Assembly (NCBI RefSeq): GCF_004011695.2
Contig: NC_082410.1
Coordinates: 1,674,001-1,738,000 of the forward strand
Origin: Ascochyta rabiei
Lineage: Eukaryota; Ascomycota; Dothideomycetes; Pleosporales; Didymellaceae
Reading direction: 5' to 3'
DNA length: 64,000 nucleotides
Below, one piece after another: positions 34,101 through 43,466 of the stretch. The translations under genes were made by a program, and so were the position numbers. The notes beneath the pieces were generated by a model. That model worked only from the letters and a program-made list of their open reading frames with translations, was not told the DNA's origin and did no database searches. Position 1 is the stretch's first letter. Each line of letters starts with the position of its first letter.

Positions 34101-35519
34101 CACACCCGAGAAATACCATGTCGAAGAGGAGCCGAAATCAAGAGGTTACCGACCTCGGATCCTCTCCGAGAAGCCGCAGATACCACTCAAGAGTGTCTTC
34201 TTTGAGTGGTCGGTTGAGTATTTCCGTGAGCCTCAGATGAAGCCCACAGAGGCGGATGAGCCAGGTAGCACAGACTACAATGGACGGCTTTGGCGAAGGA
34301 ATCGCAACGACAAGATTATTGCTGAGACCCAACCGCTCAAGGATGTTGCAGTCTCGAATCGTTGGGATGTCCCTCGCGGCTATTTTGATAATCTCAGTCA
34401 GCCCATGAAGATGACTTTCCATCAGTTCGAGGATCACCTTGTGGTAACGGACAACCGAAACACGGTCAACGTCGTCGACTACTCGGATTCCGTGAAAAGG
34501 ATAAACTGCTTCTCCAACGGCAATCCATCGGACTCGAAGATCACAGACGTTCGATTCATCAATGAGGATGACCAGGCTTTGCTGATGACCGGATCGTCGG
34601 ATGGTGTTATGAAGATCTTCCGCAACTACGACTCGAAGGGAAAGACGGAGCTCGTGACCGCCTTCCGAGCTCTGACCGACCTTGTACCTAGCAACAGAAA
34701 CGCTGGACTCGTCTTTGATTGGCAGCAGGGTAGGGGCCTGGTGCTTGTGGCTGGGGATGTGAAGGTCATACGTGTCTGGAACGCAGGCACCGAAGTGTGC
34801 ACACAAGTGAGTTTTGTTAGTACGACTTTGTCTCCGTTCAACGACTGACACTCACAGGACATTCCTGCGCGATCAGGTTCTTGCATCACCTCGTTGACGT
34901 CTGACCAAGTCGAGGGCGACGTCTTTGTTGCAGGATTTGGTGATGGAGCCATTCGTGTGTATGACCAGCGCCAGAAGCCAGCAACAGCCATGGTGAAGGT
35001 CTGGAAAGAACACAAGCAATGGATCACAAACGTACATCTGCAACGTGGCGGACAACGAGAGCTGGTGAGTGGCTGTCGAAGCGGAGAGGTGAAGCTGTGG
35101 GACATTCGCATGGATCGCAGCGTCAAGACTATACAGGCGACGACAGACCATCTGCGCACATTAAGTGTCCACGAGCATGCGCCGGTCTTTGCAACGTAAG
35201 TTCGAGTGCTACAACACTTCAAGTATACTGCTAATCATGTCGCAGGGGGACTCGGAAGCATCGCGTCAAGATATTCAATATCAACAACGGAAAAGTCGTG
35301 TCCAATTTCGAGCCGTATTCTGGCTTCCTTCGCGACCGATCCGCTCCAATCAGCACTACGGCTTTTCATCCTCACCGACTCATGATTGCCGCTGCTGCTC
35401 TGCACGACAACCACGTCAACATCTTCTCATGTCACGAGCCAAAGAATCCCACAATCAAGACTGTGCGACTCTGGGATGGCGGTGCTGTTGCTTCAAGTCG
35501 GGCCTCCATACATGGATGA
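31127..35519 (+). CDS. kog1: TORC1 subunit Kog1/raptor (Mip1)
   Basis: Five exons: 31127-31450, 31504-33025, 33077-34806, 34858-35195, 35246-35519; 1395 residues. Raptor recruits substrates to TOR kinase in TORC1, the nutrient-responsive growth controller at the vacuole. Order: Ser/Ala-rich N-terminus; raptor N-terminal conserved domain with caspase-like fold ([53 protein letters not shown]); HEAT repeats (QWSCLCLSKLWIDYEEAKW, VRAAMLHSLTSFLGIRD); Ser/Pro-rich linker; C-terminal WD40 repeats (DDQALLMTGSSDGVMKIFRN, VFVAGFGDGAIRVYDQR, VSGCRSGEVKLWDIRMDRS). The start at 31127 has a strong GCCGCCATGG context; an in-frame ATG at 31061 would add 22 residues. All introns keep phase. Length is slightly below yeast Kog1 (1557). 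Confidence 0.96.
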
Positions 35520-35936
35520 TCAACGGAAACGGAGCGGGTGATGTTCTTCTTACGGCATTTTGCAGGGCGTCAAGTATTATGTGAACCGCTCGCTTCGCAT
35601 TGGGTCGGGTTTGGCGCGATGGTGTAGGTCTTTTTACACGTCTGGTATAGGCATAGCGTGGGCATGGACATTGAAGTGACAGCATAAAGGGTTCAAAGTC
35701 CAATTCCTTTCGATACCCACTGTAGGATCCTTGTAATTATAATGGCGATCTTTCAAATCACGGCCACTGGTGCTGGAGATTCGGAAACTTGATGTTCTGA
35801 CTCCACCAGGTGTGCCTGACTCAATCGACCTTGCATGACGCTGGTGGGGTCACACCCTGCCCCTCCAACGGCGAAGTGGGTAATTTCTCAAAACACACCA
35901 CCACCATCACTCATCACTCTCCCCACCCATTGCAAC
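35520..35936. other. Intergenic region, promoter of aspartyl-tRNA synthetase
   Basis: About 417 bases between kog1 and the next plus-strand gene. Holds a TGACTCA element (listed separately). No gene seen. Confidence 0.5.
35817..35823 (+). promoter_or_regulatory. Gcn4/CpcA-type site (TGACTCA)
   Basis: Exact TGASTCA element 114 bases before the aspartyl-tRNA synthetase start codon, a usual distance for cross-pathway control sites in fungi. The other tRNA synthetase gene of this window has one as well. Inferred from the motif only. Confidence 0.5.
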
Positions 35937-37706
35937 ATGAGCGACGCACCACCTGCAGCTCCCGCTTCGAGTGAAGCCCCACAGGGCGAGGGGCCCTCCA
36001 AGAATGCCCTGAAGAAGGCGCAGAAGGAGAAAGAGAAGGTGATTTTGACTCGCGTGCTCGGATGGCCGAAACAACCTCTGACTTTGTACCCAGGCCGAGA
36101 AGAAGGCCGCAGCAAAGGCCCGCGAACTCGCTGATCGCACGAAGAAGGAGGCCGCCGACGCCGAAGACGTCTCCAAAGACTCGTACGGCGAGCTCCCTCT
36201 CACCGGCTCCAAGGAATTCAAGCCCACGGGCATCGCCCGTGTCAGCCTCGACGACGTTGCCGATCATGTCGAGAAGGAGATCACCTTCCGTTGCTGGGTC
36301 GAGAACGCTCGCGTGCAGTCAGCAAAGTTGGCTTTCTTGAACCTGCGCCAGAACCTCAGCACCATACAGGCTGTCATCGCTGCCAGCGACAAGCTGAGCA
36401 AGCAGATGGTCAAGTTCTGCGGCACCGTCAGCACCGAGAGCACAATTGTCGTTACTGGACTGGTCAAGAAGGCCCCAGAGCCCATCAAGAGTGCCTCTAT
36501 CCAAGACTTCGAGATCCACATCAAGAAGCTGTTTATCGAGGTCAAGGCTGAGGTACCGCTTCCTCTGCAGGTCGATGATGCAGAGAGGCCGCTGCCCGCT
36601 GAGACTGCAACCGAGGAGGAGCAGAAGGAGGAGGGAGGTGAGCGACCACTTGCCAGTCTCAACACTAGGCTCAACAACAGGACGCTTGACCTGAGGGCAA
36701 AGATCAACCAGTCCATCTTCGTGGTCAAGAGTGGTGTCTGCGCGATCTTCCAAGAATTCCTGTCGAAGAAGGGGTTCACTCTTGTGCAGACTCCAAAGAT
36801 CTTGGGCGCCGCGTCGGAAGGAGGTGCCAACGTTTTCGAACTCAAGTACTTTGATCGTCAGGCCTACCTTGCCCAGTCGCCACAGTTCTACAAGCAGATG
36901 TTGATCGCTTCACGATTCCAGAAGGTCATGGAGATTGGACCGGTCTTCCGCGCCGAGAACTCGAACACCGCTCGCCATCTTACCGAATTTACCGGTCTTG
37001 ATCTCGAGATGGAGTTCCAGGAGCACTACCATGAAGTCATGGGCGTCCTCGAGGACCTCATGCTGTTCATCTTCAAGGAGCTGAATGTGCGCTACAAGCG
37101 CGAGACGGACCTCATCCGCGGCGTTTACCACGTCGACGAGTTCAAGCTCCCCGAGTCTGGTAGCGTGCCGAGAATCCCCTTCACAGAAGGTATCAAGATG
37201 CTGCGCGACGCTGGCGAGGAACTTGGCGACTACGATGACTTGACGTAAGTTGGTGCAGTCTGATAGGGCCAAGAACGTTGCTGACTCGATGCAGAACACC
37301 TCAAGAGAAGCACCTCGGCCGCTTGGTCCTCGAGAAGTACAACTCGGACTTCTACGTCCTCGACCAGTTCCCGCTTGCCATCCGTCCAGCATACACGATG
37401 CCCTCGCCCCACGACCCCAAGCTCTCCAACTCGTACGACATGTTTATGCGCGGACAGGAGATCTGCTCTGGCGCCCAGCGTATCCACAACTCTGAGCTGC
37501 TGTCCAAGCAGATGCGCGAGCACGATCCACCGATTGATCCCAACGGTGCGGGAACCAAGGACTACGTGGACTGCTTCAGGTACGGCTGCCCGCCACACGC
37601 AGGAGGAGGTTTCGGTCTGGAGAGGATTGTACAGTTCTGGCTGGGTCTGCCAAACATTCGCATGTGCAGTCTGTTCCCCAGGGACCCACAGAGAGTTGTG
37701 CCGTAA
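35937..37706 (+). CDS. DPS1: Aspartyl-tRNA synthetase, cytosolic
   Basis: Three exons: 35937-36038, 36094-37244, 37295-37706; 554 residues, as in yeast Dps1 (557). It charges tRNA-Asp (class IIb). A Lys/Ala-rich N-terminal extension ([13 protein letters not shown] continuing [19 protein letters not shown]), typical of fungal cytosolic enzymes and used for RNA binding, precedes the OB-fold anticodon domain ([20 protein letters not shown]). The catalytic core shows motif 1 around [20 protein letters not shown], motif 2 [20 protein letters not shown], and motif 3 [20 protein letters not shown], ending [10 protein letters not shown]. No presequence is seen, so mitochondrial charging should use another gene. 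A TGACTCA box lies upstream. Confidence 0.97.
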
Positions 37707-38038
37707 GTGCACAGTGGAGCAGTGAAGCAAGGATTCGTGCATGTATGAAGGTGAAGAACCAGCCCCAAGAGCTGGCGCTAGGAAAACCGTAAATGAAACT
37801 GTAACCTCAAACTGCATGTGTATTGTCCCTCTGGCTGTGCAAGAGTAGCTGGTGATGGCAGGTCAAGAGATGTGAAGACTGGGCTGTACCGTGCAGACCT
37901 TGTGAAGGTGAAGCGACGAGTATGAAACCAGTGCGTTTAGACTCTCACTGATGGACGGAGTTACGCGGACATAGCAAGTGGAGGGGAGGCAAACGTCATT
38001 CTCCAATCTTTCGTGCGGCAACGGCCCTACCACGCGAC
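37707..38038. other. Intergenic region
   Basis: About 330 bases between two plus-strand genes; no gene or motif recognised. Confidence 0.45.
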
Positions 38039-39414
38039 ATGGTATTCTTGGATATCTGCGATTCGCTTCCGACTGTACCTGGACGTGCTCTGATGACCAC
38101 CCACACAAACTACCTCCCCGATGAGATTTTACTCGAGGTGCTGGCCTACATCGAGGCGTGGGATACTCGCGGGAAGCAAGCCACGCTCGCGCGCTTCTGC
38201 GCCGTGAACCGGTACATTCTTCTGTACCCTCTCACCTTGCTTTGGCCAGGCTAACATCCCACAGGCAATGGTACGATGTCGCAATACGACCCCTCTACGC
38301 ATCGCCCTTCCTCGCTGGCCGCGCCTATGACCTCTTCGTGCGCACCATCTGCCCCTCGGTCCTCGCGCACATCAAACCCACGTCCCTCTCCAGCCTGATC
38401 CGCGTACTTGACCTCTCGCACATCATCCACCAAGGCACAAAGTCGACGACTGCCCGCCTGCTCGGCCGCACCAAAGCCGGACTACAGATCTTCATCGCCC
38501 CACAGGCGAGCTTTGCGGTCAACTGCTGGGCGAGCTTGTCGAAATGTGAGAGGCTGAAGGTGCTGGACCTGAGCCTCGTGAGCGAGTGCATAAGCTTCCA
38601 ATCGCTTGCGCAAACGCTGCGACGGCTGGGCCAACTCGAAGCCATCTACCTGCCGCGCTGCACAAGCAACTACGAGGGCCTGGCGCTGAGCATGAACGTA
38701 CGGTGGCCGCCGAAACTCAAGCACCTCTCCCTCTCGGGGTCCATCTACGGCAGATTCCTCTGGGACCTGCTGCGCCAACCCGACCACTTCCCACCGAGTC
38801 TGCACAGCCTCTCGATCCTGCACTCGCCGGGACTAGACCACCTCGGCATCCGGCCGCTACTGCAGAACCTCGAGCACAGCCTGACGACCGTCGAGCTCCG
38901 CGACCTGCCCAACGTCAAGCACGGCCGCCTCAACTCGGTCCTGGAGTGGCTCCCGCACCTCACCACCCTCACCATCGCCCTCGACTACATCGACTGCCGC
39001 TTCGGCCACATGCCCCTGGACTGGACGCCCGCGCAGTGGGAATCCTCGGTCCCGCTGCAAAGCCTAACCCTCGTGACCAGCGGCCAAACCTCCATCGACC
39101 CCAGCCGCTGCTTCACCGCCGTAGACCTGTACACGCTCATCGACGAGCGCTATCTCGGGCGTCTGCGCTACCTGAACATTGCCCAGAGCACCGAGTGGGA
39201 GAACGAGCAGGAAGGCGCCGAGATTGGCGCCCTGGAGATGCTGCTGTGCGAGGACCTGGACCGCGAGAACTGGGAGAAGCGCCGCTGGCACTACGCTGAT
39301 TTGGATGGCAATGCAAATGCAAATGCAAATGCAGTCACGCGGTATGAGGACTGGCTTCGCACGGCGCAGGGGAGGCGGATGGCGCCTCGGCTGAGGATGT
39401 TGAAGGATAGGTGA
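38039..39414 (+). CDS. F-box-like protein with leucine-rich repeat region
   Basis: Two exons: 38039-38211 and 38265-39414; 440 residues. The start has YLPDEILLEVLAYIE followed by a Leu/Ala-rich helix (KQATLARFCAVNR) and QWYDVAIRPLYASPFL, the usual F-box layout: LPDEIL..., a helix, then W...PLLY. The remainder has spaced leucine-rich segments (SLIRVLDLSHII, KVLDLSLVSECIS, LEAIYLPRCTSNYEG, LKHLSLSGSIYG, LHSLSILHSPGLDH) resembling degenerate LRRs. F-box proteins pick substrates for SCF ubiquitin ligases; the target is unknown. A Asn-Ala run near the end (39307-39330) comes from an AATGCA microsatellite. ATG 38093 (MTTHTNYLPDE) is a possible alternative start. Confidence 0.68.
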
Positions 39415-39814
39415 CATAGGGGGTTCAGGGTTATGAATTGAGTGGTTCGAGCCCTGGACTTTGAATTGGATTGGGTTGGGTTGGAGCAGAACGGAACGGA
39501 ACGGAACGGAACGAGTCGAGTAAGTGAAGTGGGATAGACGTGGAATCACATCATCAACATCTGTTGTTGAATACTGGTCAATCGGTACGGAAACACCTTC
39601 GACCTATTTGAATGCGGGGAAGTGAATGCAACGAGTCCAAACATCTCCCCGTGGCCATGGGTCCAAGGTAGCAAGCCAAGAGGTGGCTGCGCTTTGTCTG
39701 CCGAGCCTCCATCCAGCTCGCTCCCCACCGAAACCAGTCCTAGTCTATTCAATCATTCGTTATTCGTCGCTACTCTACTCTCTTCCACCGCTCTTCACCC
39801 TAAGCACTGCCGTT
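39415..39814. other. Intergenic region between convergent genes
   Basis: 400 bases containing both 3' ends; a GGAACGGAACGGAACGGAAC run lies at about 39490-39511. No gene seen. Confidence 0.5.
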
Positions 39815-41642
39815 CTAGCTGGCTTTCCCCTGCACCTGGCCGCGGACGCCGCCTTTCCCGCCGACTTCGCGGAACAGGGCGGTGACGCTCAAGTCGTTTG
39901 CAACGTTGATCTGGACCTCGACCTTGGCGCCCTTCTTGACGCCGCGGAGAGCGGCCTCGCTGAGGGCGGAGCCAATCTTCCACGTCTTCTCCCGCAGCTC
40001 CTCCTCGTCGTCGTCGTCGCTGTCGTCGTCGTCGTCGCTGTCGTCGGCGGCCTTTTCGGCCTTGGGCTTGGGCTCGGGCTTGGTGACCTTGATGTGTCGC
40101 GAGCCCTCGACGAGCTTGATGAGAACGTCGCCGCCTTCCCTTGGTGTTGTGATGGTTGCGGTACGGCGGACGGGCAGGGGTGTCTCGGCGTCGACAATGG
40201 CGTGGAAGACGCCGTTGGACTCGTCGCCCGAGATGCAGAGCACACCGATGGCGGTCGCGAGGTGCGGTGTGACGGTGACCATGGGGTGCAGGCTCTGCTC
40301 AATGTCGTCGGCCTCGAACTCCTGGATCAGGCTGGCCTGGATAGCGGCACCGCGGACAGCGAGCTCTGAAGGGTTGAGGGCAATCGACGAGGTAGAGGGG
40401 GCCAGAACGGTGGTGGACTCGGGGAAGACGGCGCCGACGGCGGAGGCGACCTTGGGAGTGTGCGAGTTGCCGCCAGCCAGGATGATCTCGGAGATGTCGA
40501 GGGGGTCGAGCTCGGCCTTCTCGACGGCGTGGGAGACGAGGCGGGCGAAGGCAGCAAAGTGCTTGCTTCCGAGCAAGTCGTAGCGTGTGCGGTTGATGGT
40601 GGCGGTGAAGTCGACGCCGCCAGCCAAGCTCTCGACGGAGAAGTTGGCCGACTGTCCGATGGAGAGGGCCTTCTTGACCGACTCGCACTCGAGCTTCAGC
40701 TTGGCCAGCGACCGGTCGTTCTCACGGGGGTCGCCAGCGGACTTGTGCTTCTTGACAAACTCCTTGGCGAAGTAGTCGATGAGGACGGCGTCGAGCTTGG
40801 AGCCGCTGACGTCGAAGTCGTGGACGGCGGCCAGGATGGTGTAGATGCCGCCGCGCGAGGCAATGACGGTCACGTCGGAGCGGGTGCCACCGAGGTCAGC
40901 GACAACGAGGATCTTGTCGGTGAGCTTTGCGTCGGGGCGGGCGTCGTAGGCGAGGACGGCAGCGGTGGCCTCGTTGATGAACTGCAGGACCTCGATGCCG
41001 GCGTCCTTGGCGGCGGTCTTGAGGGCGTCCTTCTGGGCATCGGAGAAGTTGGTGGGCACGGTGACGACGGCGGCGTTGACGTCCTTGCCCAGGTAGTCGG
41101 AGGCGGAGGAGCGCAGCCTCTTCAGGTGACGGGCTGTGATGTCGCCGACGGAGACGGTGTTCTCCTTGTCCGCTTCGCTGTCGCGGATGGTGAAGGCGAC
41201 TGTGTTGTCCTTGTCGACAGGGTGCGCCGACTGGTGGGCGGGGGTGGGGTCGATCGACTTGAAGCTGGGGGGAGGTCAGCGGGTGTTGGGGCGCCGAGGC
41301 CGTGGTGCAGCGGCAGCAGGACGCACTCTTGGCCCAGGAAGTCGCGGAAGTAGGCGACCGTGTTCTTTGGGTTGCGCACGAGCTGGCTCTTGGCCTGGCC
41401 GCCGTGCAGCTCCTCGCCCTCGACGTACGAGAGGATCGAGGGGATCTGGCGGTCGCCGTCCTCGTTGGCAATGACCTCGGCCTTGCCCTCCTGTGCAGCG
41501 TCAGCGTCAGCGTGGGCGTGGGCGGGGAGGCCGAATGGGGGTCCAGGCCACTCACGCTCGAGGTAAAGGCAATGGAGCTGTACGAGTTTCCGAACGAGAT
41601 GCCAATCGCAACCCGCTGGGCGGGGTCTGCCTGTGCGCTCAT
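39815..41642 (-). CDS. SSZ1: Ribosome-associated Hsp70 homologue Ssz1
   Basis: Three exons: 41642-41556, 41490-41327, 41264-39815; 566 residues. With zuotin it forms the ribosome-associated complex that helps fold nascent chains. The ATPase domain is recognisable (VAIGISFGNSYSSIAF, DKILVVADLGGTRSDVTVIA, LDISEIILAGGNSHTPKVAS). The phosphate-binding DLGTT signature of standard Hsp70 is replaced by ISFGNSYSS and DLGGTRS, typical of Ssz1, which does not hydrolyse ATP. The C-terminal substrate domain is short (566 versus about 640 in Ssa) and has an acidic linker (DDSDDDDDSDDDDEEELREK). It starts 386 bases from rrp40 in divergent orientation. Confidence 0.94.
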
Positions 41643-42028
41643 GGTGAGGGTGAGGGTGCGGGTGGGGGTGGCAGCGAGGGCGCGCTGTGTGTCGAGTCGA
41701 GCAGGGCCGGGTGGTGCGTCGGGGTTCGGACGACGGGGGCGGGGGGCAGAACTCGGGAGCTCAGAGTTCGCGGCGTGGTGTTGATCGTGCAGGTGCGTGC
41801 ATCTAGAAATTTTGAGTTGCGTTGCGCACGGCCCCACGCGAGCCAAAAGTCCCGCCAGCCATACCTTTGGATATACCCAACACGCCAAACACGGCAGACA
41901 CGGCAGACACGGCAGACACACCAGACACCAGACACACCAGACACCAGACACACCAGACACCAGACACACCAGACACCAGACACACCAGACACCACACCTG
42001 CACACACACCGCACACACTACACCTGCA
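41643..42028. other. Divergent promoter of SSZ1 and RRP40
   Basis: 386 bases between two start codons. Contains two short tandem arrays (41888-41914 and 41913-41992). No TATA-like or other known element identified with confidence. Confidence 0.5.
41913..41992 (+). repeat. 16-bp minisatellite, five copies
   Basis: Five perfect copies of CAGACACACCAGACAC, preceded by three 9-base ACACGGCAG units. It ends 36 bases before the rrp40 start codon and so lies in its core promoter or leader. Confidence 0.9.
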
Positions 42029-42817
42029 ATGGCCGTGGCCACATCCCGCGCCGTCGTCCTGCCCGGCGACGCCATCCCCCAGCACGCCCTGCCCACGGGC
42101 ACCGGCAAGAAGAAGACGCTCACCCTGGGCCCCGGCCTGCGACACGTCCCGCCCAACACCGTCACCACCACCGTCGCCGGCACCCTCGTCACCGACAACC
42201 GCAAGAACGCCGCCCTGGTCGAGTACAACAGCGGCCGGGTATGCCAGACCCAACACCGTCCCCCTCCACCCCGCCCACGCTAACACCCCGCCCAGTACAC
42301 GCCCTTCGCCGGCGACCTCGTCATAGCCACCGTCAACGGCTCCGCCGCAGAGAACTTCAACTGCCTGCTCACCCCCGAGACCCCTCCCGCCGCCCTCCCC
42401 CACCTCGCCTTCGAGGGCGCCACCAAGAAGACCCGCCCCCAGCTGCCCCCCAACTCGCTCGTCTACTGCCGCGTCGCCGCCGCCGGCAAGGACCAGCCGC
42501 CCGAGCTCACCTGCGTCGACCCCTCGACAGGCAAGGGCGAGGGCCTGGGCCCCCTCAAGGGCGGCATGCTGTTCAAGATCAGCCTGGGCATGGCCCGGCG
42601 CATGCTGGCCCCCAAGAGCGAGCTGGCCCTGCTCGACGTCGTGGGCGCCCAAGTCGGCTTCGACATCGCCGTCGGGAGGAACGGCCTGGTGCATGTCGAC
42701 GGCGGGAACGTGAAGACCACCTTGGCCGTCGGCAGGGGCATCCAGGAGGTGGACCAGAAGGCGCTCGGTGAGAGTGCCCAGCGCAAGCTCGCGGCTGACA
42801 TCCTGAAGAGCCTCTGA
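42029..42817 (+). CDS. RRP40: Exosome RNA-binding subunit Rrp40
   Basis: Two exons: 42029-42238 and 42296-42817; 243 residues, matching yeast Rrp40 (240). It caps the nuclear/cytoplasmic RNA exosome. N-terminal domain: VLPGDAIPQH and LGPGLRHVPPNTV; S1 domain: RYTPFAGDLVIATVNGSAAE with EGATKKTRPQLPPNSLVYCR; KH domain with the GxNG-type loop VGRNGLVHVDG. The end, QRKLAADILKSL, is usual. The single intron is normal (branch CTAAC). The gene is extremely rich in C at third positions. Confidence 0.94.
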
Positions 42818-43466
42818 GCGTCTGGTGTGAAATCAAAATAAGAACAAGGCCGTGCTGCACCGTGTCGAAAGCGCAGAGACGACGCTGCACACATGCACTG
42901 CAACACGAGCCGTCCAACTAGGCCTACCGACTGGCGCGAGCCCCATGGCGCTCCACAGCAGACGTGACGTGTGCAGCATTCCGCTATGGGAACAGGACAC
43001 GACCACGCAGTCGTCTCAGCACGCCGCAACTCCAGTAGCCTGGCACATGTCACAGGGAAGTGCACACAAGCCAGAACCCCCCGGCTAGGTACGAGACGCT
43101 TGCTTGGTCAGGTTGGGTGCGAAGTACATCTAAGAAGTGGCTGAAGGATCACTCAAAATTCCCGGTAGCAAGAAGCCCGCCACAGGATTCCCTTGATCAG
43201 ATACCGTAGCAGAGGTGACTTTACAGAAATCATAATAAAATCCAGTCTTCAGCATTCATCTCTTATCACTCGCCACATACCTGGCATCCAATCTCAATCT
43301 TGAATGTTCATTTCGGTCCCCTCTTCTTCTAGAAAACAGCAGTATCCATCTGCTCTACTCTACCCAGTGGCCAGTTGCCCTGGCATCGCCTACACACCAC
43401 TACTCCCTCTCCTCACTACTCCCTCTCCTCGTTGCAGACTCGACATGTCGTACCACCTCCCACCCT
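42818..43466. other. Intergenic region between convergent genes
   Basis: About 650 bases holding 3' ends of rrp40 (+) and the orphan membrane protein gene (-). Only short overlapping frames; no gene recognised. Confidence 0.5.

Noticed and set aside
39441..39456. GGTTCGAGCCC resembling a tRNA B box
   Set aside because: No A box or cloverleaf can be built upstream; a similar chance hit lies at 8919.
40460..41353. 297-codon open frame on the plus strand opposite SSZ1, rich in Gly/Val/Asp
   Set aside because: Product of strong third-position bias in the SSZ1 coding strand; low-complexity composition and no start context.
41639..42694. 351-codon minus-strand frame across the RRP40 gene and promoter
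   Set aside because: Overlaps conserved RRP40 exons and runs through the 16-bp minisatellite (Val-Ser-Gly-Val-Trp repeats); not a real protein.
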